Assembly: GCF_032813545.1 (NCBI RefSeq)
Contig: NZ_CP136520.1
Coordinates: 1,482,001 to 1,546,000, forward strand
Source of the DNA: Nodosilinea sp. E11
Lineage (GTDB): Bacteria; Cyanobacteriota; Cyanobacteriia; Phormidesmidales; Phormidesmidaceae
Reading direction: 5' to 3'
DNA: 64,000 nt
The position numbers were made by a program, and so were the translations under genes. The notes beneath the pieces are model-generated. The model ran no database searches. It was not told where the DNA came from and saw nothing but the letters and a program-made list of their open reading frames with translations. Below, in pieces: positions 17,282 through 24,910 of this stretch; the first letter of the stretch is position 1, and the number at the start of each line of letters is the position of its first letter.

Positions 17282-19795
17282 TTAAAAACCCGGAATTAGC
17301 CACCACAAACTCAGCCCCAGCAGCCCAATACAGGCATGCTGAACCCACTGCTGGCGGCTAGACTGGCGACCGATCTTAGCCGTCAACCAGACCGACAGCG
17401 CCAGACCCAACAGCAGCGTTACACCTTGGAGAAAGGCTACCACTGCCGGGTGGGCAACCCAAACCGGCAGATTTGCCCCTGAGGCCCCAAAGGTGGCTAA
17501 AGAGACCGGCAAAATTCGCCCTCCCTCCCCCAGACCTAGCCGCAGATAGTGGGCCAGGCTAGCCGCCCACACTAGGGGCAGATAACCGTAGGCTAGCCGC
17601 ACCACCGGGCGCGACGGCAAGCCTTGAGGTTTGCGCCACAGCCACTGCCCACCCTCGGCGATGCCGAACAACAGCGCAGGCAGCGCCAGCACGCCCAGGG
17701 AGACTAAGCTGTGCCCCAGCACCGTATTGATGGGCAGATGGATCCCCAGGTGCGCCTCTAGCTCGGGTAGGCGATGCAGGTACACCGCCCCCAACAGCAA
17801 AAACATCAGCGCCACCTCGGCGGCGCGGGGTCGGTGGGTTGTCCATAGCTCAATGCCGGGGGGCCGCAGGTTTAGCTCTACCGAGCGGTGGGGGCAGGCT
17901 TTAAGACAGGTCATGCACAGCACACAGTCGCGGTTGTCTTCGAGCTGGGCCGGGTGCGAGTAGAGGGGACAGCCGTTGGTCTCCTGGCCTTCCCCTTTGG
18001 CGGGGCCGCCCTTGTAGCACTGGTAGGTGGTGCATTCTGCCGAGCAGGTGCCCTGCTGCGCCCGCAGCTCAGTGATCGAGAGCTTGGCAAACATGCCGTT
18101 CATGCCGCCGATGGGGCAGAGGTAGCGGCACCAAAACCGCCGCTCAAACAGGGCCGAAAAGATCATCGCCCCAGCGGTAATCAGCAGCAGCAGGCAGGCC
18201 GACAGATAAGCCGAGTCTTCCAGGTTCCACACCTCTTCCCACACCAAAATTAAGGTAAATAGGCCAACCAGAAACCAGCCGCCCCAGCGATCGGCGGCCT
18301 GGCGGGGCCAGCGTTTGAGCCGACCGGGGAACAGTTTTTCAGAAACCCACTGAGTCACCTCGCCATAGATCATAAAGGGGCAGACCGCGCACCACAGCCG
18401 CCCCACAAACGGGAAACTCAGCAACACCAGGGGCCACCACCAGGCCCAAAACACCGTTAATGCCACATTCTGATGGCGTTGCTGGGGGCCAAACCAGAGT
18501 AGGGCAATTACCACGGCAAATAGCCCCAGGGTGAGGCCGTAGTTGATGCGATCGGGCCACCAGGGGCTGCGCAAAAACCGCCGCAGGTCGGGGTAGCGGT
18601 TGAGCAGGTTGAGCCGCAGCTGTTTCTTTTTGCTCTGGGCAGGCCAAATAATCTCTTCGGTGATGAGCCCGCCCCCCGAGAGCTGGGCTGCGGCCCGCTC
18701 TACCAGGTTCTCTAGCTCGCGCAGGTTGTTGGGAAAATCGTAGGATTGCAAGCGGCGAATCGCCTCAGGGGCAACGGTGATTCGCCCGGTTCCCCGGCGG
18801 CGACAGATCAGGGATAGGTAGTAGTTGACCCAGTCTTCGATGTCGGCCTTACGCACCCGCAGGGGCGGCACTTTAATCGTTTCGGCCACCGCGCCACCGA
18901 GAATAGGGAGGCCCTGCTCCGAGAGCAAAATGATTCGCGCTTCAGCGTTTACCAGGGGCGCGTCGCCGTTGCGGCCCACGGGGCGATACTGCCCGGTTTT
19001 GAGCAGTTGGGCTACGGGTTCGACCAGGTCGGCATCGAGTTCGTTGGGGTTGTTGAGCACCAGGGTGCCCTCGCCCAGCGCATTGATCAGGCCCAGCCGC
19101 CCCCCAACTCGCCCAAACAGATCGGCCCCGCTGGCCTGGAGCTGGCCGCAGTCTACTTTGATGATGGGCAGCCGCCGCTGGGTCGAGCCAAAGTGAACCA
19201 GGGCAGCGAGGTTGTCTTTTTCTAAGCCCGGTTCACCAAAGATCAGCACCGATCGCCGATGGCTGGCCGCTTCGCGAATCTCGGCTCGCAGGCGATCGCC
19301 GTAACGACTTCTACCTATTACCCCCCGTTTGGCCTTGGCGACTAGGTAGGGGCGCAGCACCCCCTGGCGCTCTTGCTCACGGTCAAACTGAAACGATAGC
19401 CGCTTGACCGCATCGACGAGCTGCCGGGTAAAGGTCTGCAAAATGCCGGGGTATTGCTCGACTAGGGCCTGAAACTGGGTGCGATCGACAAACCACAGGG
19501 TGCTGTCGGTGAGGGTGCGAATGGTTTGCTCGACGGGCTGCTCTAGCAGCAGCGCTTCTAGGTTCAGCACGGCACCGGGCAAAAAGCTGACGCCCCCTAG
19601 CTCGGCCTCGGTTTCGAGCTTGCCTTGCCAGACAATGTAGAGACCCTGGGGCTCTTGCCCAGCTTCGACCACCGTTTCGCCCTCGGCTAGGGTAATGGCG
19701 TTTAGCTGGCGGGCCAGGGGGGCCAGGGTGGTGGCGGGCAGCAGGCTGAGGGGGGTGCGCTCCTGTAAAAAGATCACTCGGTCAGATACAGTCAT
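17282..19795 (-). CDS. cNMP-binding / AAA+ (sigma54-activator-like) / membrane / 4Fe-4S fusion protein
   Basis: 837 aa. Domains in order: cyclic-nucleotide-binding beta-roll like CRP/FNR sensors (about 15-125); an AAA+ module related to sigma54 activators (about 155-385) whose Walker A is degenerate (GEPGLEKDN at about 187-195, no GxGK) and which lacks the GAFTGA loop but keeps the NNLRELENLVERA sensor helix; two membrane helices (from about 417), then NapH/NosR-type ferredoxin segments with WCAVCPF (about 468) and WCRYLCP (about 560), a CSAEC cysteine cluster and CVLCMTCLKACP (about 640), and four more membrane helices to the end. It carries enough cysteines for two [4Fe-4S] clusters. Cyanobacteria lack sigma54, so classic activation is unlikely; a membrane redox sensor or electron-transfer regulator is inference. 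It is monocistronic, with ATG 19795. Confidence 0.8.
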   Translation of the reverse strand: MTVSDRVIFLQERTPLSLLPATTLAPLARQLNAITLAEGETVVEAGQEPQGLYIVWQGKLETEAELGGVSFLPGAVLNLEALLLEQPVEQTIRTLTDSTLWFVDRTQFQALVEQYPGILQTFTRQLVDAVKRLSFQFDREQERQGVLRPYLVAKAKRGVIGRSRYGDRLRAEIREAASHRRSVLIFGEPGLEKDNLAALVHFGSTQRRLPIIKVDCGQLQASGADLFGRVGGRLGLINALGEGTLVLNNPNELDADLVEPVAQLLKTGQYRPVGRNGDAPLVNAEARIILLSEQGLPILGGAVAETIKVPPLRVRKADIEDWVNYYLSLICRRRGTGRITVAPEAIRRLQSYDFPNNLRELENLVERAAAQLSGGGLITEEIIWPAQSKKKQLRLNLLNRYPDLRRFLRSPWWPDRINYGLTLGLFAVVIALLWFGPQQRHQNVALTVFWAWWWPLVLLSFPFVGRLWCAVCPFMIYGEVTQWVSEKLFPGRLKRWPRQAADRWGGWFLVGLFTLILVWEEVWNLEDSAYLSACLLLLITAGAMIFSALFERRFWCRYLCPIGGMNGMFAKLSITELRAQQGTCSAECTTYQCYKGGPAKGEGQETNGCPLYSHPAQLEDNRDCVLCMTCLKACPHRSVELNLRPPGIELWTTHRPRAAEVALMFLLLGAVYLHRLPELEAHLGIHLPINTVLGHSLVSLGVLALPALLFGIAEGGQWLWRKPQGLPSRPVVRLAYGYLPLVWAASLAHYLRLGLGEGGRILPVSLATFGASGANLPVWVAHPAVVAFLQGVTLLLGLALSVWLTAKIGRQSSRQQWVQHACIGLLGLSLWWLIPGF

Positions 19796-19835
19796 GGCAG
19801 TTCACCCACGCGCGAGACGATGTAGCCCCATGATG

Positions 19836-19916
19836 ATGGTAAATGACCTCTGGGTGCCTCTGGCATTACTCAGCTTAATTATTGCGGCGGCGATCGCCTT
19901 TAGCCGCACCAAGTAG
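19836..19916 (+). CDS. Possible 26-aa single-helix membrane peptide
   Basis: Encodes a short peptide with one hydrophobic helix (LWVPLALLSLIIAAAIAF) and a basic end (SRTK), the layout of small photosynthetic or respiratory subunits. It does not match PsbI/K/M/T/X/Y, Psb30, PetG/L/M/N or PsaI/J/M as I know them. Three ATG codons in a row (19830, 19833, 19836) could start it and none has a good Shine-Dalgarno sequence. It lies in the 165-base gap between the Fe-S fusion gene and corA, on the opposite strand to both. It may be chance. Confidence 0.25.
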   Translation: MVNDLWVPLALLSLIIAAAIAFSRTK

Positions 19917-19960
19917 GGCACAGACCGCCCGACACCGGGTACGACGATCGCGGCGATCGC

Positions 19961-21217
19961 CTAGCGCTTGGTCGCCGAAAAATTGTCAAACCAGCCGCGC
20001 TTCCAGAACAGATAAATTTGGGCGGTGGCAATGATCGCCATCACGCTCAGACAAACGATGTAGCCCCAGTACCACTCCAGCTCTGGCATGTTGAAGGGCG
20101 ATGTGTCGGGGGCAAAGTTCATGCCATAGACCCCGGCGATAAAGGTGAGAGGAATAAAAATAGAAGAAATCACCGTCAGCAGCTTCATCACCTCGTTCAT
20201 GCGGTTGTTGATGGAAGACAAATACACATCCATCAGGCTGGAGGCAATTTCGCGGTAGTTTTCGATGATGTCGACCACCTGCACGATGTGGTCGTAGACA
20301 TCTTGTAGGTAGACCCGCACCTCCTGACTGATCAACTCATCGCTGTCGCGGATCAGGCTGTTGATCACGCTGCGCTGGGGCCAGATGTAGCGGCGTAGTT
20401 TCATCAGCCCCCGGCGCATGCGATGGATTTTTTCGATGGTGTGGCTGGTGGGGTTGTCGACGACCTCTTCTTCGAGTTCTTCAAGGGTTTCGCCAATCAC
20501 CTCTAGCACCGGAAAGAAGCTATCGACGATGGTGTCGAGCAGGGCGTAGGCGAGGTAGTCGGCCCCCTGGCGACGGATAGAGCCGGTGCCTCGACGAATG
20601 CGATCGCGCACCGGATCAAACGAGTCCCACTCGGGCTCTTCTTGAAAGGTGGCGAGAAAATTTTGGCCCAGTACAAAGCTGACCTGCTCGCTGGCAACCC
20701 CCGACCCCGTGGGCTGGGGCCGCACCATCTGCATGACGATCAAAATCTTGTCGTCGTAGAAGTCGATTTTGGGTCGGTGGGGCACGTTGACCACGTCTTC
20801 GAGCATCAGCGGATGAAACCCCAGGGTTTCACTCATCTGCACTAGCCTAGCCTCGGTGCCCAGCCCCCGGGCATCAATCCAGTTGACGCCTGGGGTTTGG
20901 CCAACCGTGCGGCACTCGTCAGGATGGTCGATGGCGACGGCTTGCACCGCCTCGGGGCTATAGCTGATCAAAAACAGCTCCGTAGGCAGGGCATCGGGGG
21001 GAATGCGCAGGGTACCGGGCAGGGCACCGGGGGATGAATAGCTAAAGTCCACCAGTTCGTCGTCGCCAGCGTCAGGCCGAGCTGAGTTGCCCCCTGGCGG
21101 CACCGCTCTAGATACCCCAAACCCGGCGGGGTCAGCCGCTAGAGAGTCACTCTGAAGCCGGGCGAGCCGAGTACGAGGGGGCTGGCTAAAGCCGGGGTTG
21201 TTTTGTCGACGCGACAT
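19961..21217 (-). CDS. corA: Magnesium/cobalt transporter CorA
   Basis: 418 aa. Large N-terminal cytoplasmic domain, a long stalk helix (about 230-330 including LEELEEEVVDNPT), and two C-terminal membrane helices separated by the family signature YGMNF (about 372-376) and the short periplasmic loop with MPELEW. Takes up Mg2+ (also Co2+/Ni2+) as a pentamer. The ATG at 21217 is preceded by GGGAG at the right distance; the longer frame to 21283 has no Shine-Dalgarno sequence. The first 60 residues are a disordered extension, longer than in the Thermotoga protein. The final residues are basic (FWKRGWFDNF), as is usual after the second helix. Confidence 0.92.
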   Translation of the reverse strand: MSRRQNNPGFSQPPRTRLARLQSDSLAADPAGFGVSRAVPPGGNSARPDAGDDELVDFSYSSPGALPGTLRIPPDALPTELFLISYSPEAVQAVAIDHPDECRTVGQTPGVNWIDARGLGTEARLVQMSETLGFHPLMLEDVVNVPHRPKIDFYDDKILIVMQMVRPQPTGSGVASEQVSFVLGQNFLATFQEEPEWDSFDPVRDRIRRGTGSIRRQGADYLAYALLDTIVDSFFPVLEVIGETLEELEEEVVDNPTSHTIEKIHRMRRGLMKLRRYIWPQRSVINSLIRDSDELISQEVRVYLQDVYDHIVQVVDIIENYREIASSLMDVYLSSINNRMNEVMKLLTVISSIFIPLTFIAGVYGMNFAPDTSPFNMPELEWYWGYIVCLSVMAIIATAQIYLFWKRGWFDNFSATKR

Positions 21218-21251
21218 CGTCTTATCTCCCAAAGTGTGCCTGGCTGAGCCA

Positions 21252-21410
21252 TTACCGTAGCTCAAGCATAAGGGCACAGACATGGCTATGCCTCAGCGAA
21301 AAGCATTTATTCCGTATCAGCAAAGGGTTGATTGTATCGAGCAGAAGCTCAGCGGCTTGTAGGTCAGCTTTTGCTTTGGCAAACCAGGCGTCAGGCAGGT
21401 TGCTTTTGAC
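21252..21410 (-). pseudogene. HEPN-domain-like fragment
   Basis: Reading from 21410 downwards gives NLPDAWFAKAKADLQAAELL, a good match to the first helix of HEPN-domain toxins (W-x4-A-x2-DL-x2-A-x2-LL), after which the similarity fades and the frame stops. It has no start codon. A second short open frame ends just before it (21413-21415) with SETLRERIGDHYAL, so the order recalls an MNT-HEPN toxin-antitoxin pair that has decayed. The identification rests on about 25 residues and is tentative. Confidence 0.35.
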
Positions 21411-21742
21411 GGTTATAGAGCATAATGGTCGCCGATGCGTTCACGAAGTGTCTCAGAATGAGAATTGCAGATCTGCTGAATTGTGGCTTGGGTGAGCATA
21501 TCAGTGGGCTTTGCTCGGGGTTGTAACGGTTCACCTGCAATCTGCTCTGTGGCTAGGCTTTAGTACAGGCATCTGCGTGAATGATCGCAGCCACGGCAGG
21601 GCGGGCACTGATTACTGTGGGAGAAGGGGCGATCGCCCCAATACAACCCGCTGAACTGCTCTGGTTTCAAGAAAGATTGGACTAACTAGAGCAGCTCAAG
21701 TTTAATGGTGGGCATTGCCCACCCTACTAACTCCTAACTGGC
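21284..21742. other. Gene-poor stretch with decayed frames
   Basis: Contains the HEPN-like fragment, a short plus-strand frame ending in TVGEGAIAPIQPAELLWF (about 21594-21686, stop after it) that also looks like the tail of a lost small gene, and a GGTGGGCA palindrome at its right end. Nothing here is intact. It borders the RAYT island and may be a site where accessory genes come and go. Confidence 0.5.
21707..21723. repeat. GGTGGGCA-type palindromic repeat, copy 4
   Basis: GGTGGGCA-T-TGCCCACC followed by CTAC, matching the 12482 copy in core and right flank. Confidence 0.8.
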
Positions 21743-21991
21743 CTAATCATCACTCTTCAGCACTTCGCCTAAATAGAGTTGCACAAACTCTTCAGCAGCC
21801 GCATGACTTAGGGATTTCAGCGCTTTGACGATATCTAGCAACGTCTCCGCTGTCGGGTCTCGCATTTCGTGAACCCACCGATAGACGTTAGTACGCTCTA
21901 CGCCCAATGTCTTGGCAAGACTGTACTGGCTAACGTCGTACTTCTCTAAAACGTGCTTGAGCACCTGACCCGCTTTACCCATAAGCCCCAT
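21743..21991 (-). CDS. XRE-family helix-turn-helix regulator (small)
   Basis: 82 aa. A Cro/C1-type helix-turn-helix occupies residues about 10-65: VLEKYDVSQYSLAKTLGVER followed by TNVYRWVHEMRDPTAETLLD, including the usual Q-x3-A-x3-G-V and the Y-R/W recognition helix. It has no partner domain. Such proteins often act as antitoxins or repressors next to a toxin gene; the only candidate nearby is the decayed HEPN fragment. Start is ATG 21991 or the in-frame ATG at 21982. No clear Shine-Dalgarno sequence. Confidence 0.75.
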   Translation of the reverse strand: MGLMGKAGQVLKHVLEKYDVSQYSLAKTLGVERTNVYRWVHEMRDPTAETLLDIVKALKSLSHAAAEEFVQLYLGEVLKSDD

Positions 21992-22104
21992 GGTGTCAGA
22001 GCTTCATAGCTTCGTAAACACATGCCTAATAGTTGACGAATACCTAATGGATAACTATAGTTGTTTGTATTCCTAATGGTTCACGCATTTAAGAAGTACT
22101 CGTC

Positions 22105-22350
22105 ATGCCACAAGCATTTATTCCCTCAACCCTGGCAAACCCCGCCTTACAAGTCACCATCGAGCCTGCCGCCGAGCCGGGGCGGGAGGTCATTCGCATC
22201 TTGGTCATCGGCAGCGCCCACGGCGTCGATCGCATCGTCCACGAACTCTACCGCCTCGGCTTTGCCGAAGTGCGCGAGTGGAGCAAACCCCAGCCCACCG
22301 GGCGCATCAACGAAATCATGCGCGTCCTCACCCGCTACATCCTGGCGTAG
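22105..22350 (+). CDS. Small conserved protein of unknown function, intact copy A
   Basis: 81 aa, no signal or membrane segment. Predicted alternating strand and helix: VIRILVIGSAHGVDRIVHEL and LGFAEVREWSKPQPTGRINE, ending MRVLTRY. I do not recognise a named family. A nearly identical second copy of its 3' half lies at 23216-23447 on the far side of the RAYT element, so this gene was duplicated. Its TAG stop codon (22348-22350) is inside the 29-bp terminal inverted repeat of that element, which suggests that the element landed at or captured the gene end. Confidence 0.7.
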   Translation: MPQAFIPSTLANPALQVTIEPAAEPGREVIRILVIGSAHGVDRIVHELYRLGFAEVREWSKPQPTGRINEIMRVLTRYILA

Positions 22351-22449
22351 GGTGCATTCGCGCAGCAATGCACCATCTTCACTCGCGCAGCAATGCACCA
22401 TCTTCATTCGCGCAGCAATGCACCATCTTCATTCGCGCAGCAATGCACC
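22351..22449. repeat. Left REP array: full palindrome plus three 25-bp units
   Basis: A complete palindrome (22351-22374) is followed by three direct units of 25 bases (22375-22399, 22400-22424, 22425-22449), each ATCTTCATTC + GCGCAGCAATGCACC with one base change. The array reads as the reverse complement of the right array. Confidence 0.85.
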
Positions 22450-22468
22450 ACCGAGAGCATCTCCCTCG

Positions 22469-22963
22469 TCATTCATTCTGCTCCCACAAATACCGATGCA
22501 CAGTCGAAAACACCCAATCCGTCGGGCATTCCACTAATCCATGCCTCACCGGGTTGTAATGAACATACTCACAATGGCTCACAAAATCCCGCTCGTCTCG
22601 AATGCAATGCTCCCAATATCGCCGCTGCCATAGATTTCCCTCCCGCCGCCGCTCACCCGATACGGTCTTCTCCGACGGCAGTGCCAATTCTTGGCCACAA
22701 GCCTTCGTCACCATCAGCTTGATTAGCCGCCACCGTTTGGCATAATCGCAGTCCCCCTCTGGCAACGTCCAAATGCAGTGGAAGTGATCAGGTAAAAGTA
22801 CAAAGGCATCAATCGCGAAGGGGTGCTTTCGCCGTACCGCAATAATGGCCTGGCGTAGGGATTGTCTACCTAAATCGGTGCAAAGCCAGGGGTACCGTTG
22901 ATAGGTCACGTGGGTGAAGAAATAGCTGCCGCCGGGTCGGTAAAGGCGTCGGTAATTGGGCAT
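22469..22963 (-). CDS. REP-associated tyrosine transposase (RAYT, Y1_Tnp/IS200-like)
   Basis: 164 aa from the ATG at 22963 (MPNYRRLYRPGG). HUH endonuclease signature PDHFHCIW with the H-x-H pair, the helix with YVHYNPVRHGLV that carries the nucleophilic tyrosine, and the RAYT-typical WQRRYWEHCIRDE segment are all intact. RAYTs nick single-stranded REP palindromes and are domesticated relatives of IS200/IS605 transposases. No frameshift is seen. It is flanked on both sides by inverted arrays of its presumed target palindrome. An upstream in-frame ATG at 22981 would add six residues. Confidence 0.92.
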   Translation of the reverse strand: MPNYRRLYRPGGSYFFTHVTYQRYPWLCTDLGRQSLRQAIIAVRRKHPFAIDAFVLLPDHFHCIWTLPEGDCDYAKRWRLIKLMVTKACGQELALPSEKTVSGERRREGNLWQRRYWEHCIRDERDFVSHCEYVHYNPVRHGLVECPTDWVFSTVHRYLWEQNE

Positions 22964-23011
22964 GGAACCGAGAGGATGCACTTTCTTTAAAGTGCCCGGT
23001 TTTGGGATAGT

Positions 23012-23206
23012 GCTTACGAGGGAGAGATTCTTGGTGCATTGCTGCGCGAAGCTTACGAGGGGGAGATTCTTGGTGCATTGCTGCGCGAAGCTTACGAGGG
23101 AGAGATTCTTGGTGCATTGCTGCGCGAAGCTTACGAGGGAGAGATTCTTGGTGCATTGCTGCGCGAAGCTTGCGAGGGAGAGATTCTTGGTGCATTGCTG
23201 CGCGAA
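23012..23206. repeat. Right REP array: five 39-bp tandem units
   Basis: Five exact-length 39-base units start at 23012, 23051, 23090, 23129 and 23168, each GCTTACGAGGGAGAGATTCT + TGGTGCATTGCTGCGCGAA with at most one substitution, and end in a full palindrome (23189-23212). Because 39 is a multiple of three, all frames stay open and produce repetitive peptides that should not be called as genes. Confidence 0.88.
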
Positions 23207-23215
23207 TGCACCCTA

Positions 23216-23447
23216 CGGTTAGCTGAATTTGCTGCTGATCCGGGGCGGGAGGTGATTCGCATTTTAGGTGCATTGCTGCGCCCACGGCTGCGATGGTCGA
23301 AGACCGGCCCTTAGAGGCCAACGCATCGTCCACGAACTCTACCGCCTCGGCTTTGCCGAAGTCCTCGAGGGGCGCAAACCCCAGCCCACCGGGCGCATCA
23401 ACGAAATCATGCGCGTCCTCACCCGCTACGTCTTAGTTGACCTGTAA
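23216..23447 (+). pseudogene. Decayed copy B of the small gene at 22105
   Basis: Begins with an EFAADPGREVIRIL segment equivalent to EPAAEPGREVIRIL in copy A, then an in-frame REP core (GGTGCATTGCTGCGC at 23267-23281) and about 26 extra bases that bring a TAG stop (23312-23314). The rest, RIVHELYRLGFAEVLEG to RYVLVDL and TAA, is nearly identical to copy A. It lacks a start. The palindrome core lies exactly where copy A encodes VIGSAHG, so the disruption is by repeat insertion or conversion. Confidence 0.75.
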
Positions 23448-23473
23448 CGTGGGTAAAAAAGCGCTGCTTACCC

Positions 23474-24808
23474 ATGGCCAAAAATCCAGCCAGCCCCCAG
23501 ATCGCCCCTACCCCAGCCTTTCTGCCCAGCTTTCTCAAGCTGGCAGCGGCCAACATCATCTCTAACCTGATGGTGCCCCTGGCAGCGCTGGTTGATACGG
23601 CCTTTCTCGGCCACCTCGACGACATTCGCCACCTGGGCGGGGTCGCCCTAGCCACCGTGATTTTTAATGTCGTCTACTGGAGCTTTGGCTTTTTGCGCAT
23701 GGGCACCACCGGCACCACCGCCCAGGCGCGGGGGCGGGGCGATCGCGACGAACTCTGGCTAATTTTGCTGCGCAATGGCGCGATCGCCCTTACCTTTGGC
23801 CTGCTAATTTTGCTGCTACAAATCCCCATTCGCGAACTGGGCTTTGGGCTGCTCAGCGGCGAACCGGCGGTGAGGGCAGCGGGCATAGAGTTCTACAACG
23901 CCCGCATTTGGGATGCCCCAGCGGTGCTGCTCAACCTGGTGCTGATGGGCTGGTTTTTGGGCCGCGAAAAAGGTCGCCGGGTAATTGCCCTGTCGATGGT
24001 GGGCAACGGCAGCAATGTTGTGTTCAACTACATTTTCATCAACCAGATGGGGTTGGCCAGCGCCGGGGCCGGGTGGGGCACCGCCCTGAGCCAATACCTG
24101 ACGCTGGCGGTGGGGCTGGGTCTGCTAGCCCGCGAAGGCGGTTTTCAAAACCTCTGGGCGGTGCTGCCCCAGGGCTGGAACCTCCAGGCGATCAGGGGGT
24201 TGTTTTTGCTGAACCGCGACATTTTGGTGCGCACTTTCGCCCTGGTGCTGAGCTTTGCCCTGTTTACCAACTTTAGCTCGGCCCTGGGCACCCAAACCCT
24301 GGCGGCCAATACCCTGCTGCTGCAAGTGGTAACGCTGTCGGCCTACTTTATCGACGGCATCGCCTTTGCCACCGAAAGCTTTGCGGGGCGCTACTACGGC
24401 AGTGGCGACAAAACCCACCTGCGCCGTCTGCTCACCCTTGGCGGCGGCAGCAGCATGGCTCTAGGGCTGTCGTTTGCCCTGGCTTTCGTGCTGTTCCCCG
24501 CGCCGCTGTTTGGTCTGCTGACCATTCACCAAGAGGTAATTGCGGTGGTGCAAACCTACGTGGGCTGGCTGGTACCGGTGCTGGGGTTGGGTGCGATCGC
24601 CTACATGCTTGACGGCTACTTTTTGGGCATTACCGCTGGCAAAGTTCTCCGCAATGCCACGGTGTTAGCTGCCGGGGTTGGTTTCTTGCCCCTGGCGCTG
24701 CTGGCCCAGTCTCTCGGCAGTGCTCACCTGCTGTGGCTGGCCCTGGTGGGGTTAATGGTAGCCCGTGCCCTCACCCTACTCTGGGCAGTGCCAAAATCTT
24801 TGGCCTGA
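23474..24808 (+). CDS. MATE family efflux transporter (DinF-like)
   Basis: 444 aa with 12 hydrophobic helices arranged as two homologous bundles. N-terminal ANIISNLMVPLAALVDTAFLGHL and FGFLRMGTTGTTAQARGRGD are typical of DinF-branch MATE proteins (the FLRMGTTG loop). It exports drugs or metabolites in exchange for Na+ or H+. The start is ATG 23474. Immediately before it lies a short hairpin GGGTAA / TTACCC (23451-23473) that occupies the expected Shine-Dalgarno position, so initiation may be weak or controlled. Confidence 0.9.
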   Translation: MAKNPASPQIAPTPAFLPSFLKLAAANIISNLMVPLAALVDTAFLGHLDDIRHLGGVALATVIFNVVYWSFGFLRMGTTGTTAQARGRGDRDELWLILLRNGAIALTFGLLILLLQIPIRELGFGLLSGEPAVRAAGIEFYNARIWDAPAVLLNLVLMGWFLGREKGRRVIALSMVGNGSNVVFNYIFINQMGLASAGAGWGTALSQYLTLAVGLGLLAREGGFQNLWAVLPQGWNLQAIRGLFLLNRDILVRTFALVLSFALFTNFSSALGTQTLAANTLLLQVVTLSAYFIDGIAFATESFAGRYYGSGDKTHLRRLLTLGGGSSMALGLSFALAFVLFPAPLFGLLTIHQEVIAVVQTYVGWLVPVLGLGAIAYMLDGYFLGITAGKVLRNATVLAAGVGFLPLALLAQSLGSAHLLWLALVGLMVARALTLLWAVPKSLA

Positions 24809-24910
24809 CGCCTGCATTCATACCGCTTCCCTACAATAGTTAGCTATAACTAATAGCCACAGCGAATCCTGCCCAGGATAATAGAGCTGCTTGATTGAGT
24901 TGAGATTTTT

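Larger units (their letters stand above)
22346..23217. mobile_element. RAYT-REP composite element with perfect terminal inverted repeats
   Basis: An 872-bp unit. Its two ends are 29-bp perfect inverted repeats (22346-22374 and 23189-23217), each consisting of CGTAG followed by the 24-base palindrome GGTGCATT + CGCGCAGC + AATGCACC (shown for the left end). Inside, the left array repeats the half-palindrome in one orientation and the right array in the other, with a RAYT transposase between. RAYTs are known to act on REP hairpins, so the enclosed gene and its palindromes are a matched pair. Whether the whole unit moves as one is inference. Confidence 0.7.

Noticed and set aside
17282-19795. Genuine sigma54 transcription activator
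   Set aside because: Degenerate Walker A, no GAFTGA motif and no sigma54 in cyanobacteria.
22351-23212. CRISPR array
   Set aside because: Repeats are directly adjacent with no unique spacers, contain the RAYT palindrome and no cas gene is present.
22956-23314. Two overlapping plus-strand frames encoding repeated peptides
   Set aside because: They are products of the 39-bp tandem repeat (a multiple of three) and have no family resemblance.
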